Source: Lachnospiraceae bacterium
GTDB taxonomy: Bacteria; Bacillota; Clostridia; Lachnospirales; Lachnospiraceae
Direction of reading: 5' to 3'
DNA: 64,000 nucleotides
NCBI GenBank assembly: GCA_017618195.1
Contig: JAFZUW010000070.1
Location: forward strand, 62,001 to 126,000
The notes below the pieces were generated by a model, which saw only the letters and a list, made by a program, of their open reading frames with translations, made no database searches and was not told the DNA's origin. Made by a program: the position numbers and the translations under genes. How positions within the stretch are numbered: position 1 is the stretch's first letter; every line of letters begins with the position of its first letter. Of this stretch, positions 8,679 through 17,844 are shown piece by piece.

Positions 8679-10127
8679 CTACGCCTCGCGAACCAGGTTC
8701 TGCACCCAGATTCCTTTCTTCACGAGGATAAATCCGATCAGGCATTTCAGCAGATCAACCATCTGCACGCAAAGGTAAAGCGAGATCACCGGCAGTTCCG
8801 TGAAGGTGCAGAGAACAAGCGCAAACGGAACGCTGATGCACCACAGGAACACGCTGTCGAACAGGAACGTAATGAACGTCTTACCGCCCGTCCGGAGCGT
8901 AAAGTAAGTCGCATGCATGAAAGCGAAGATCGGCATGCAGACCGCTCCGATTTTGATGAAGCCCGCTGCGAGTCCGCGCACATTTTCGGTCGTGTTATAT
9001 AAAAGCGGGAAGAGCGGCGCAAGCAGGAACAGTACTGCCCCCAAAACCGCGCTTGAGATAACGGAAAATGCGATGAGCTTCGTGTCGGTATCCTTTGCTT
9101 CCTCGAGCTTTCCGGCGCCGAGCAGCTGTCCGACCATGATCGCAACCGCGCTGCCCATGGCGATAAATACGACGTTGAAAAGGTTCGTGATCGTACTCGA
9201 GATATTGAGTCCCGCAACCGCGTCAAGGCCGCGTCTTGAGTAGCACTGGTTCAGCACCGCCATACCGCATGACCACATGATCTCGTTGAACATTAACGGC
9301 ATGCCTTTCGCGGTAATCTGTCCTGCAAGCTTTCCGGGAATGATCGGTCTAGCGATCATGACGGCATCGGAATCGTCCGTTTTTTTGCGAAGCTTTCCGA
9401 ATACGTGCGGAAATGCGTAAAGCCCCTGCGCGAATTTCATCCGGTTTGTATGAAGATGCGTCCAGAGGATGACGATCGCTGCCTGTACGAAACGGCTGAT
9501 CACCGTTGCGTATGCGGCGCCCGCAACACCCAGCCTCGGCGCGCCGAGCTTACCGAATATGAGCACATAGTTAAGTCCGAGATTCACAAAGACCGCTGCA
9601 AGGCCTGCCGCCATCGGAACGCGCGTCTCTCCGCATTCGCGGAGCGTGCTTGCGTAAACCTCCTCAATACCGAAAGGCACAAGGCCGATCAGCATGATGA
9701 ACAGGTATTCCTTTCCGTACTTTAAAACAAGTTCCGGCGACTGCAGCGAATCCGCGCTCTCATGCAGATAAAGGCTCATCAGCGAGTGGTTGAAGATATA
9801 TAAAGCCGCGATTCCGACCGCCACGAGGAACATGCTGATCAGCATTTTATAGCGGAACGAGTACCGCACGCCCTCGTGGTCTCCTTTGCCGTAAAACTGC
9901 GCGGCATAGATGCCGGGACCCGCAAGTGCGCCGAACAATGCCAGATACAATACGAACATCAGCTGGTTTACGATCGAAACGCCGGACATCGACTCGGTTC
10001 CGATGCTTCCGATCATGATGTTATCCAACAGGCTGACGAAGTTGGAGATGCCGTTCTGAATCATGATCGGCACCGCCACGGTCAGCACTTTTTTGTAAAA
10101 TTTTCTGTCTCCGATAATCCTGCTCAA
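8679..10127 (-). CDS. MATE-family multidrug/metabolite exporter
   Basis: An integral membrane protein with about twelve hydrophobic segments in two similar halves, of the MATE (MOP superfamily) type that exports cationic compounds using a Na+ or H+ gradient. The N-terminus RKFYKKVLTVAVPIMIQNGI and NLGLNYVLIFGKLGAPRLGVAGAAYAT in the fourth-to-fifth segment region are typical. I place the start at TTG 10127 (M-S-R-I-I-G-D), which has AGAGAGG 7 nt upstream; a TTG at 10151 in the same frame lacks a well-spaced ribosome site. Convergent with the ABC operon. Confidence 0.92.
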   Translation of the reverse strand: MSRIIGDRKFYKKVLTVAVPIMIQNGISNFVSLLDNIMIGSIGTESMSGVSIVNQLMFVLYLALFGALAGPGIYAAQFYGKGDHEGVRYSFRYKMLISMFLVAVGIAALYIFNHSLMSLYLHESADSLQSPELVLKYGKEYLFIMLIGLVPFGIEEVYASTLRECGETRVPMAAGLAAVFVNLGLNYVLIFGKLGAPRLGVAGAAYATVISRFVQAAIVILWTHLHTNRMKFAQGLYAFPHVFGKLRKKTDDSDAVMIARPIIPGKLAGQITAKGMPLMFNEIMWSCGMAVLNQCYSRRGLDAVAGLNISSTITNLFNVVFIAMGSAVAIMVGQLLGAGKLEEAKDTDTKLIAFSVISSAVLGAVLFLLAPLFPLLYNTTENVRGLAAGFIKIGAVCMPIFAFMHATYFTLRTGGKTFITFLFDSVFLWCISVPFALVLCTFTELPVISLYLCVQMVDLLKCLIGFILVKKGIWVQNLVREA

Positions 10128-10197
10128 AATAATAACCTCTCTATCAAACAAAACTTATGAGGTGACCTCCGCGCTGCGGCGATCACCTCATGCATTT

Positions 10198-11043
10198 TTA
10201 AGCGTCCCGATAATTCTTTTTCAGGCGGTTGACGGTTTCCTCGAACAGCCACCAGAAACCGCCGTCTTCGTCGTCGGCCGTTTCCTCGCGATCTTTCAAT
10301 TCCCTCAGCCGGAGCACGTTGATGTATTCCGGCGAATACTCCCGGTTCTCCTCTAAGAAATAGAATTGGTTTTCAAGGATACGCATTACTTCCGCTTCTT
10401 CGGAATACTTGATCAGCGCGCTGTTGAACTCCTGTTCCATTCCGCCGATCTTCAATGCATATAAATACTGGCAAAGGCTTTCCTTCATGGCGCCCTTCTG
10501 ATAGGCGATCAGGAAGTACTTTGCTGCGTTTTTAAACATACCGTTCTTCGCGAGAAGCACTGCCATGTTATGGTATGCCTTCGCCTGATCCTCATCCGGC
10601 ACATAGATGAAATCGCGGTCATCCAGAAGATTCCGGTACTCGAGCATCGCTTCACGCGTCTTGCCGTAGCGCAGGAATGCGTCGGCGTGACGTTTCTTCC
10701 GCTCGATCGGAAGCATGTCGAAATAAAGATCGATATCCGTGATCAGTTTATTGATCTCCTCTTCCGTGTAGTAGTCGGTACTACAGAAGATCGATACAAC
10801 CAGGTCTTTAATCCCCGCATTGCGGTCCATAAGCTGCTGCAGGAAATCCGCGCGCTCTTCCATGCCGAGCTCGTTTCGGATCCAAGGCACAAGCTGCCGC
10901 TCCGAAAGGTCTTCCTCCAGCGTCTCAATATTATGGTAGAGGTAATAGCACAGCTCTTCCATCGTATAGACCTTGGTCCCGGTGGACTGGAAGAAATACG
11001 GTTCTTTTGCTTTGTTTCCGATACAGAAGATCAATCTTCCCAT
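10198..11043 (-). CDS. Helical-repeat protein of unknown function, third gene of DUF5717/DUF5716-like operon
   Basis: 281 aa from the ATG at 11041-11043, chosen because AAAGGAGG lies 8 nt upstream; an in-frame upstream ATG has no such site. The N-terminus (MGRLIFCIGNKAKEPYFF) is followed by an almost all-helical protein with TPR-like pairs: GKTREAMLEYRNLL, then AKAYHNMAVLLAKNGMFKNAAKYFLIAYQKG. Motif YTMEELCYYLYHNI near residue 27 is distinctive. No signal peptide. It follows the Hsp70-fold gene by about 80 bp and is presumably cotranscribed with it and the 1181-aa protein. I do not recognise a biochemical function. Confidence 0.8.
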   Translation of the reverse strand: MGRLIFCIGNKAKEPYFFQSTGTKVYTMEELCYYLYHNIETLEEDLSERQLVPWIRNELGMEERADFLQQLMDRNAGIKDLVVSIFCSTDYYTEEEINKLITDIDLYFDMLPIERKKRHADAFLRYGKTREAMLEYRNLLDDRDFIYVPDEDQAKAYHNMAVLLAKNGMFKNAAKYFLIAYQKGAMKESLCQYLYALKIGGMEQEFNSALIKYSEEAEVMRILENQFYFLEENREYSPEYINVLRLRELKDREETADDEDGGFWWLFEETVNRLKKNYRDA

Positions 11044-11124
11044 AGTCTGTGCCTCCTTTCCCATAATTCTTAAGGCTGCCTGCATTACCGCGAAGGCTTA
11101 TGCCGGCAAATACAACACCGCATA

Positions 11125-12384
11125 TCAGATCTCCACGATCTTCTCCCAAACGCGGTACGTATTCGGATAAAACTGTCCGAATCCGAGATCCTTGACGGTA
11201 ATTACCGCCGTCTCACGGTCCAGACAACGTATTCCGATGGAAACGCGGGTCGTCTTGTTCTCGCGTCCGTGCAGGTTCTTCAAACTTACCACAACGTGCT
11301 TGGAATCTTTCTTTACGGTATGGTAGATCGAGAAGTAAACCTCCTCGGTATCGTCAAGAATGCCGACCGTCTTCGCATTTACCTCGCTCCAGCGGGTACC
11401 TGCGCGTACCATCGGGTAGTCCGCGATCTGATTGTCCTTGAACATCCGGATCGCTATGGTTGAGCGGATCATGTCCTCGGTGAGAAACAGGAAATCCCGC
11501 ATCTCGTCATCGTTCTCGTAAAGCCCGAAGTACGCGGCTCCTTTGGCGTAGAGATTCATCCCCTTGAATACTCTCCGGCCGGAGCAGAGCGCCTTCAGAA
11601 CATCATCGGACCAGTTGCTCTCAAAACCTTTACCGGTCACGTAAACCGTTGAGAGGATCTGCCGGTAAAGCACCTTGTCCGTAATCGTACGGAAGCAGTA
11701 TGCAAGCTGGTTGTCCGGCATCGTCTCAAGCATGTTCTCATCGAGAAGGTTGCTCAGATCGTGAATCTGCGCCGTAACCGTAATCGGCGCAACCTTCTTG
11801 GCGGTCGAAAGCTGCGTGTACATCAGTCCGTTCTCGTTGAAATCGAACAATCCGACGTCGTTGACCCACAGTTCCTTCTTCTGGCGGACCGCATAGAACA
11901 TGAAGCTCTGCAGATGGCTGCGCACACGGATGCTTTCGTGCCGTATTCCGGTTGTTTCCATTGCCTCGGCAACAATCCGGATAATCTTATCGCTCGGATT
12001 CCGCATGGAAATCACGACTTTGTCGATCTGATCGTTCTGATATTTCTGGCGGAGTACCGTCATGATCTTACGGAAGAACCTCTCAAACAGGTTCAAAGGC
12101 GTATATTCCGTATCGTGGATAAATACGCTTTCGTCCTCTTCCGCTTTTTTGATCAGATTGTCTATGAAGAAGCCCGCATTCCGGTTCTTACACCTTACGG
12201 CTTCATCTCCGAAAAGCCAGTCTCCGCTGTCGTTCCGCACACACAAGGCTGTCGGAAACACGTACTGTCCGCCCGCAGAAGAAACGCTGACGGATTCCGG
12301 CTCTTCACCGTCCCTGCTCACGGCAATCTGCGTTGTTTCCGGGGATAAGTCAAATCCTATGACAATCGGTTTTGTATCCGGCAT
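11125..12384 (-). CDS. Actin/Hsp70-fold ATPase-like protein (DUF5716-like)
   Basis: 419 aa. The N-terminus IVIGFDLSPETTQIAVSRD looks like the phosphate-1 loop of the actin-Hsp70 fold, followed by a GGQYVFPTALCV segment like the early strands of DnaK, and FERFFRKIMTVLRQ like the helix region. The C-terminal 150 residues (RAGTRWSEVNAKTVGILDD...) form a beta-rich unit, reminiscent in order of an Hsp70 nucleotide domain followed by a beta-domain, but the classical DnaK signatures are absent. From memory this resembles proteins labelled DUF5716 in Lachnospiraceae. GGAGGAAGGT precedes the ATG. It sits between the 1181-aa protein and a TPR-like protein in one operon. Confidence 0.82.
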   Translation of the reverse strand: MPDTKPIVIGFDLSPETTQIAVSRDGEEPESVSVSSAGGQYVFPTALCVRNDSGDWLFGDEAVRCKNRNAGFFIDNLIKKAEEDESVFIHDTEYTPLNLFERFFRKIMTVLRQKYQNDQIDKVVISMRNPSDKIIRIVAEAMETTGIRHESIRVRSHLQSFMFYAVRQKKELWVNDVGLFDFNENGLMYTQLSTAKKVAPITVTAQIHDLSNLLDENMLETMPDNQLAYCFRTITDKVLYRQILSTVYVTGKGFESNWSDDVLKALCSGRRVFKGMNLYAKGAAYFGLYENDDEMRDFLFLTEDMIRSTIAIRMFKDNQIADYPMVRAGTRWSEVNAKTVGILDDTEEVYFSIYHTVKKDSKHVVVSLKNLHGRENKTTRVSIGIRCLDRETAVITVKDLGFGQFYPNTYRVWEKIVEI

Positions 12385-12460
12385 GATACCTTCCTCCAGT
12401 CCCTAGTAATGTGCGTTACCGCCTTCCGCGCGGTACATCCCGCACCGCCGGGGCGTCATG

Positions 12461-15400
12461 CTATTCCGAAATTTCACGGAACAGCTGGGAAATAGCATAT
12501 TCATCTTTGATGTAGCGGTCCAGCAGATCCAACGCCTTCTCGCGGTCGCCCTCCTTCTCGGAAGCGATGATCCGGTTGATCTGTGAGAACCGGCTTGTGG
12601 ATTCGTTGTTCTTATCGAGCGTGCCGACCAGGGTCGTCTTCTCGGAGATCACATTTTCCTCAGCGGATTCATCCGTGATGATGTATTCGATCGTTTCGCC
12701 GTAGAACAGAACCAGTTCCTTGACGAAGATTCCGTAGCAGATGTCGCGCATCGGAACGTCCCTCTGCTGCCGCTTTCCGGCTACACGGTACGAATAGTGC
12801 AGCGTCACGCGGTGCTTCGGATTGGTGCGGTACTCGATCAGGCGCTTGTCCTCCAAGCTCTCCGGCAGCGCAAAATACTTGCAGAGCCGTAAGAATTCGG
12901 GAAGGACTTTGCCGCGGCTTTCCATTCTGGTCAGCCAGTATTCCGCGAAATCACGGTCCTCGGTCGAAAGATCCTCCGCCTCGGCGCACAGCTTTAGAAG
13001 CGCCAGAATGCAGATGTCGTACTCGTCGAGGTTCGTGTCCTTCTTCATGATGTTGACCGTCTCTTCGGAGATCGGCGTATCAAACAGAAGATATTTATAC
13101 GCGACATAGGTCATGTAAGCCTTGCAGAGCTGACGGTTGCCGAGCGGGCTGTAATACTTGCGGAATACCGCATCACCGTACGGCAGATACGCCTCCGTGA
13201 AGAGAATCTGCGCAAGCAGGCGCTCATCCATCTTCCCGGTATCGATCTGACGGTCGGTTGCTTCCTGCCAGAGCGTGTAAAGATCAACGGTGCGTCCCTG
13301 GAAATTCTCCAAAAGCACCGTAAACAGTCTCGGATGTCTGCGTCCCTGACGGAATACGTAATACATGAGGTCCGTCATGAAGACGAGGTTGTCCGCAAGC
13401 AGTTCCTGCGGAAGTTCCGCACAGAAACGCTCCAGATGGCGGATGTCCACCGAACGATAGCCGTACGTCTGCATCAGCTCAAGCGCCTTGCGGTACGAAT
13501 TGCGGCCGATCAGCATGCCGATCATGCGGCTGCGCTGCTTGTCCGGGACAAATGCCCAGTTGAGCGCCTCAAACATGGACTCAAGCCTAGTATCTTCAAG
13601 ACTCTCGCTGAAGTTCAGGATCAGCGTCCGGTTCAGCTCGTCCGCAAAGACGGAACGGAGCCCCGGAATCCGGGATGCCTTCTTGCGGAGTTCGATCGAA
13701 TAAGCGTCGGTCTTCTTCTCCTTTAACGCCTTCTCGGCAAGCGCAAGAAGAATCTTATCGCTTCCGGGATTCATCTGGAAAGCTTCCTGAAAACAGTCTT
13801 CGGCGTTCATCAGCTTGCGGTCTTCGTACGGAATGCCGTGCAGATAGCGGTTATGCTTTTCGTCCATCAACGCGACGGTCGCATGCTCCGTGTAAATGTC
13901 CACCTGCGCCACTCCGCCGACAAGCGGAACGATGATCTCCTGGTCAAACTCGCGATGGGAAACGCATACATAGCGGATTCCCGGCGCGGAACAGCGGATC
14001 TCGTGACGGAAGGCGATTCCTTCGAGTCCGTTTAAGAATTCCTTCCGGAGCTGCTCATCGTTCATGCACTCATTGTAGAGGATGGTCAGATACGGATCGT
14101 TCTTCTGCTCGCGCATCGCCGAAAGCGCGTACTCGGAAATCTTGTTCTTATAGATGTCGTAAGCGTCACGGTTGCTTTCCTTGTGCACTACGATGTTCGC
14201 ATACAGGTAGGAAAGCCGCTTGTCGTGAAGCTTGCTGTTATAAGCAAAATAGGTCAGAACAGCCGGCTCGAGCACTTCGTCGAGATCGCTGCTCTTCGTG
14301 TACATGTAATATTCATACAGTTCCGGAATACGAAGCTGCTCATCAACGCCCTTCTGGTACCAAACGGCGTAAACCGGATCCTTCTTCTTCGCGCGGATCA
14401 GCATCTGGCACAGCGCGGAAAGCGCTTCCTTCAGCTGGAACTGCTTATAAATTCCCGTCAATACGAGATAATAAAGGTCTCTGTATTCCTTAAGCCGTTC
14501 CGCAAGATACGAGAACTGCAGTGCAGCCTCTCTCTCGAGGTAGCGGTGTCTTACGGCAAATGCGACCGTCTGCACTTCAAACATTCCGGGCTCATGCAGC
14601 AGCGACGGCTCCTCGTTGATCAGCGCAGCCGCATCCGCAAACAGGATCGGCGAGCGGTTTCCGTCATCATACATGCCGCGCAGCTCGTCAAGCTTAAGTC
14701 TGCGGTTCTTCGCGTAGCGCGCATCCAGTTCAAGAAGCAGAAGCCCCGGAACAAAACGCGCATCCTCTTCGCTGCAGAGGATATATAACTGCTCCATCAG
14801 ATCGCCCTTATTGGCGGACGGAAGCTCCGTACTCAGATAGAGATATACCGCCTTAACATACGTTCCGTTGCCCTTCCACTCCGCATCGGTGATCGCGCGG
14901 AGTCTCGCATTGGCAGCGCTTTCCCTGCCGGCAAGGCGGTCCAGATGAACGCGGTACAGGCGGAGCATGATCTCCGGCTGCGCACCGGATGCCTCAAGCT
15001 GCGAAACAAGGTTCTCGGCCTCGGCAACATAACGTCCGACCGAAATATGGTTCATCCGGAACGAAAGGAAATTCTCGCAAAGCTTGCTGAACGCTTCCTT
15101 CCGCTCGTGACGGCGGATCATCGGCTCCGGATCGGGAATCATCTTGTCGCAGCATACCGTAATGTGGATCTGCTGGTTCTGCGCCTCGATCGCGATCGTC
15201 GCCGTACTGCTTCCGTACCCGAGCTTCTCGGCAATTACGGAAAATGTGATATCGCACCGGTTATCCCGGAAACTCTCGGTCGTAATCTGCTCGCGGTCAA
15301 CAACCAAAAACTCCGCGGAGGTCGTTACCCGCGCATTCACGTAGCCCCACGTACTCTTCGTGAGCTCGATGCGTCCGGATACGGGCGCGCCGCTGATCGT

Positions 15401-16006
15401 GTAATCCATCCGCTCGCGGTCAGCCTGCAGAACGACTCCCATTTTCTTGCCGGTCGCAACAAGGAATTCCTCCATCGCGCGGTCGCTTGCATGGCTCTTT
15501 CTGAGGAATTCGAGAAGGAATACGCTCTTCGGCTCATGGTACTGTAAAAACGGCAGGAACGCCGGGTCATTGTATAATCTGAGCGCCTCGTCCCAATGAT
15601 AGCGGGCAAGAGACACGAACTGGTTCATATCGGAGATGGAGCCCTCGGAGGAAACAAGCGAAGGAGCGCTTACGGTAATCCGGTACGGGAGCGAAACCTC
15701 GCCGCAGTCGGTGATGAACGTAATCTCTCCGGAAAGTTCTTCGCAGCTTAACAGGTACTCGCCGCGGATCACGTATTCCACGGTGTTGTTCACGCCGACG
15801 AACTGCGGTGTGGTGATCTCCACGACGCGGCTGTCGGAGCATACGATTCCCTTCATCGTAACGCCCGTACTGTTGGTGATCCCGATCCTTCCGGCCTGTC
15901 TTCTCCACATTTCGGCGGAAAGGATGAGCTTCTCTTTGGACAGAATGATCCGCGGAAGTTCATACTCGATGATGCCGCGTGAAATCTTTCCGATTTTCTC
16001 TTTCAT
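12461..16006 (-). CDS. Giant beta-sandwich plus helical-repeat protein (DUF5717-like)
   Basis: 1181 aa with no signal peptide or clear membrane segment, so probably cytoplasmic. Residues 1-115 and about 195-290 read as two Ig-like beta-sandwich modules (for example GRIGITNSTGVTMKGIV and SGRIELTKSTWGYVNARV), each followed by helical stretches; residues 300-1050 are a long alpha-solenoid with TPR-like pairs (DAALNSAL-type spacing, many Leu/Ala/Tyr). The last 130 residues return to strands (HRVTLHYSYRVAGKRQQ) and end in helices. It resembles proteins I know as DUF5717. First gene of the operon, with GAAAGGAG before the ATG and its own promoter. Function unknown; scaffold-like by shape. Confidence 0.85.
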   Translation of the reverse strand: MKEKIGKISRGIIEYELPRIILSKEKLILSAEMWRRQAGRIGITNSTGVTMKGIVCSDSRVVEITTPQFVGVNNTVEYVIRGEYLLSCEELSGEITFITDCGEVSLPYRITVSAPSLVSSEGSISDMNQFVSLARYHWDEALRLYNDPAFLPFLQYHEPKSVFLLEFLRKSHASDRAMEEFLVATGKKMGVVLQADRERMDYTISGAPVSGRIELTKSTWGYVNARVTTSAEFLVVDREQITTESFRDNRCDITFSVIAEKLGYGSSTATIAIEAQNQQIHITVCCDKMIPDPEPMIRRHERKEAFSKLCENFLSFRMNHISVGRYVAEAENLVSQLEASGAQPEIMLRLYRVHLDRLAGRESAANARLRAITDAEWKGNGTYVKAVYLYLSTELPSANKGDLMEQLYILCSEEDARFVPGLLLLELDARYAKNRRLKLDELRGMYDDGNRSPILFADAAALINEEPSLLHEPGMFEVQTVAFAVRHRYLEREAALQFSYLAERLKEYRDLYYLVLTGIYKQFQLKEALSALCQMLIRAKKKDPVYAVWYQKGVDEQLRIPELYEYYMYTKSSDLDEVLEPAVLTYFAYNSKLHDKRLSYLYANIVVHKESNRDAYDIYKNKISEYALSAMREQKNDPYLTILYNECMNDEQLRKEFLNGLEGIAFRHEIRCSAPGIRYVCVSHREFDQEIIVPLVGGVAQVDIYTEHATVALMDEKHNRYLHGIPYEDRKLMNAEDCFQEAFQMNPGSDKILLALAEKALKEKKTDAYSIELRKKASRIPGLRSVFADELNRTLILNFSESLEDTRLESMFEALNWAFVPDKQRSRMIGMLIGRNSYRKALELMQTYGYRSVDIRHLERFCAELPQELLADNLVFMTDLMYYVFRQGRRHPRLFTVLLENFQGRTVDLYTLWQEATDRQIDTGKMDERLLAQILFTEAYLPYGDAVFRKYYSPLGNRQLCKAYMTYVAYKYLLFDTPISEETVNIMKKDTNLDEYDICILALLKLCAEAEDLSTEDRDFAEYWLTRMESRGKVLPEFLRLCKYFALPESLEDKRLIEYRTNPKHRVTLHYSYRVAGKRQQRDVPMRDICYGIFVKELVLFYGETIEYIITDESAEENVISEKTTLVGTLDKNNESTSRFSQINRIIASEKEGDREKALDLLDRYIKDEYAISQLFREISE

Positions 16007-16074
16007 GAGAGCTCTCCTTTCTTCAAAAGTGGGGCGACAAATCCCATTTCACCCTTTGTTAAACATACAAAGAT

Positions 16075-16103
16075 ATTGTATCACAGCGCTTCGGATTTGT
16101 CAC
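16075..16103 (-). promoter_or_regulatory. Promoter of the DUF5717-like operon
   Basis: Minus strand GTGACA (16098-16103), 17-nt spacer, TACAAT (16075-16080), about 70 bp before the ATG at 16006. It lies directly after the rplT terminator, so the operon is separated from the ribosomal genes. Confidence 0.7.
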
Positions 16104-16146
16104 GAAAAAAAGGCAGTTTCCGATTTGCATCGAAAAACTGCCTTTC
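16104..16146 (-). terminator. Intrinsic terminator of infC-rpmI-rplT
   Basis: On the minus strand AAAGGCAGTTT...AAACTGCCTTT forms a stable hairpin followed by seven T, 17 bp after the rplT stop codon. Confidence 0.92.
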
Positions 16147-16162
16147 TGCGTTCAAAAATCAA

Positions 16163-16519
16163 TTACGCAAGCTTTGCCTTTGCGGTATCGCAGAGCTTTG
16201 CGAAGCCCTCTGCGTCGTTGATTGCAAGGTCGGAAAGCATCTTGCGGTTGATGGAAACCTCAGCAAGCTTCAAGCCGTACATGAACTTGCTGTAGGAAAG
16301 TCCGTTCATTCTGCATGCCGCGTTGATACGAGCGATCCAGAGAACACGCATCTCTCTCTTTCTCTGCTTGCGTCCTGCAAATGCGGAAGTAAGTGCGCGC
16401 ATTACGGACTGCTTAGCGATACGGTACTGCTTGGAGCGTGCTCCGCGGTAACCCTTTGCCAGTTTCAAAACTCTGTTATGCTTCTTCTTAGCGTTTAAGC
16501 CGCCTTTAATTCTTGCCAT
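16163..16519 (-). CDS. rplT: 50S ribosomal protein L20
   Basis: 118-aa L20, a 23S rRNA-binding assembly protein of the large subunit. MARIKGG...KKHNRVLKLAKGYRGARSKQ at the N-terminus and WIARINAACRMNGLSYSKFM are diagnostic. GAAGGAGG lies before the ATG. Last gene of the infC-rpmI-rplT operon; in Firmicutes L20 also represses this operon by binding its leader. Confidence 0.99.
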   Translation of the reverse strand: MARIKGGLNAKKKHNRVLKLAKGYRGARSKQYRIAKQSVMRALTSAFAGRKQRKREMRVLWIARINAACRMNGLSYSKFMYGLKLAEVSINRKMLSDLAINDAEGFAKLCDTAKAKLA

Positions 16520-16544
16520 AGTATTCGTCCTCCTTCAGACAGTC

Positions 16545-16742
16545 TTACAGATAGGGTAAGATCTTTTTCATATTTCTTTCGCTGGCATGGTCAACCGTGG
16601 TTGCATGTCTCAGGTTTCTCTTCATCTTGGTAGACTTTTTGGTAAGAATGTGCTGCTTGCCGGCTTTCATTCTCTTAAGCTTACCGGTTCCCGTCTTCGA
16701 AAACCGCTTTGCAGCGGAACTGCTCGTCTTCATCTTAGGCAT
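16545..16742 (-). CDS. rpmI: 50S ribosomal protein L35
   Basis: 65-aa L35, highly basic: [31 protein letters not shown] and a Lys/Arg-rich C-terminus are diagnostic. AAGGAGGAC precedes the ATG, with 29 bp to infC and 25 bp to rplT, the standard order. Confidence 0.99.
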   Translation of the reverse strand: MPKMKTSSSAAKRFSKTGTGKLKRMKAGKQHILTKKSTKMKRNLRHATTVDHASERNMKKILPYL

Positions 16743-16771
16743 AATAAAATGTCCTCCTTGTTTAAAAAATC

Positions 16772-17266
16772 TTATTTCTTCTCCGCCAGAATTACGACCA
16801 GATTACGGCCTTCCATCTTCGGCGGCTTATCGATAGACGCCACGTCCTCAAGCTTCTGGCAGAATTCCATAATGGTTTCCATACCGCCCTGCTGATGTGC
16901 CATCTCTCTTCCTCGGAAACGAAGCTCGACTTTAACCTTATTCCCTTTCGCAATGAACTTACGAGCCTGACCTGCTTTCGTGTTCAGGTCATTGTCGGCA
17001 ATACCGGGGGTAAGCTGAATCTCTTTCGTTTCGGTAGTTCTCTGTTTCTTCTTGTTCTCTTTCTCTTTCCGTCTCTGTTCATACCGAAACTTGCTGTAGT
17101 CAATGATACGGCATACAGGCGGTTCCGCGTTGGGCGCAATCTTAACCAGGTCAAGATTCGCTTCCTGCGCGATTTTGAAAGCATCCTTACTCGGCATAAT
17201 GCCAAGCTGTTCCCCATGCTCGCCGATCAGTCGGATCTCCTTATCTCTGATCTGCTCGTTAATCAT
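16772..17266 (-). CDS. infC: Translation initiation factor IF-3
   Basis: IF-3 binds the 30S subunit, keeps it apart from 50S and proofreads the start codon-initiator tRNA pairing. The N-domain begins [14 protein letters not shown], and the linker ([16 protein letters not shown]) and C-domain ([35 protein letters not shown]) are typical; the family is about 165-175 aa. The coordinates use the ATG at 17264-17266, but AGGAGG sits 21 nt upstream of it. An in-frame ATA at 17276-17278 has the ideal 9-nt spacing and would add I-S-D-Y, giving 168 aa, so I think the real start is ATA (see findings). Expressed from a leader controlled by L20. Confidence 0.97.
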   Translation of the reverse strand: MINEQIRDKEIRLIGEHGEQLGIMPSKDAFKIAQEANLDLVKIAPNAEPPVCRIIDYSKFRYEQRRKEKENKKKQRTTETKEIQLTPGIADNDLNTKAGQARKFIAKGNKVKVELRFRGREMAHQQGGMETIMEFCQKLEDVASIDKPPKMEGRNLVVILAEKK

Positions 17267-17284
17267 GTAATCGCTTATAGTTCA

Positions 17285-17468
17285 ACACCTCCTAAAAGGG
17301 AATTGATTACGCTTTTCTCTGCTTAAGCAAAAGAAAAAAGCGGATACCATGACCCGCTCTGCACAATACACTCTCCCTTTCGGGAAAATATGAAATTGCA
17401 CAACCTCTTTGCTGAATCGCTGGAGGTGAGAGCGGATACTCTGCTTCGTTGCTGTTACAACATGAGTG
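17285..17468 (-). promoter_or_regulatory. L20-type autoregulatory leader with attenuator
   Basis: A roughly 180-nt transcribed leader before infC. It ends in a terminator-like hairpin, GAGCGG...CCGC followed by TTTTTTCTTTT (17328-17359 region), and upstream a second copy of the pairing partner, GTATCCGCTCTC (near 17430), can pair with AGAGCGG to form the alternative fold. CCCGAAAGGGA makes a small hairpin between them. Layout and position match the Firmicutes L20 leader, where L20 binding favours the terminator. The exact fold needs a covariance-model hit. Confidence 0.8.
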
Positions 17469-17497
17469 AGTGTAACACCATAGGATGGAAAAGTCAA
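17469..17497 (-). promoter_or_regulatory. infC operon promoter
   Basis: Minus strand TTGACT (17492-17497), 17-nt spacer, TACACT (17469-17474), directly upstream of the L20-type leader. Confidence 0.82.
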
Positions 17498-17547
17498 GCA
17501 CTTTTTTCGAAGAAGCCTTTTGTTTCCTTAATTTTCCGCATAGGCCG

Positions 17548-17577
17548 TTGACAAATGCTCCGCGGTTATGCTATCGT
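17548..17577 (+). promoter_or_regulatory. Promoter before leader peptide and ABC-class ATPase
   Basis: Consensus TTGACA (17548-17553), an 18-nt spacer and TATCGT (17572-17577), the latter preceded by TGC, an extended -10. Divergent from the infC promoter; 41 bp before the leader-peptide start. Confidence 0.65.
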
Positions 17578-17618
17578 AACGCCGTAACCAAAACTATGAT
17601 CCTTGGGAGGTGATCAGC

Positions 17619-17687
17619 ATGAAACAAATGAACCACTTGTTTAACAGCCTGTCTGAGCGGAAGCTGATCGCCCGAAATATTCTGTGA
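17619..17687 (+). CDS. 22-aa leader peptide
   Basis: ATG with a near-perfect TGGGAGGTGATC ribosome site; translation is MKQMNHLFNSLSERKLIARN plus I-L. It lies between a strong promoter and an intrinsic terminator that precede the ABC-class ATPase gene, the classic layout of a translation-dependent attenuator. GATCAGC overlapping its ribosome site (17612-17618) is complementary to GCTGATC inside the reading frame (17663-17669), so the ribosome position could change the RNA fold. The peptide matches nothing I recognise. Confidence 0.6.
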   Translation: MKQMNHLFNSLSERKLIARNIL

Positions 17688-17718
17688 TCCTCTGATCATC
17701 CTTTTTCGAAAGATCATC

Positions 17719-17747
17719 GGCGCATCCGGCATGGATGCGCCTTTTTT
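17719..17747 (+). terminator. Intrinsic terminator / attenuator upstream of the ABC-class ATPase
   Basis: GGCGCATCC (17719-17727) pairs with GGATGCGCC (17733-17741) followed by six T. It stands 32 bp after the leader-peptide stop and 150 bp before the ATPase, so the gene can only be reached by readthrough or a second promoter. Confidence 0.88.
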
Positions 17748-17844
17748 ATGTTCTGCCGGGCATCGCCCGCGCATGCATTCCGCCGTCCTGTTTGACAACC
17801 GGTTTCCATTTGCGGTTACGCATCCGATGAAAGGAGTGAGTAAC

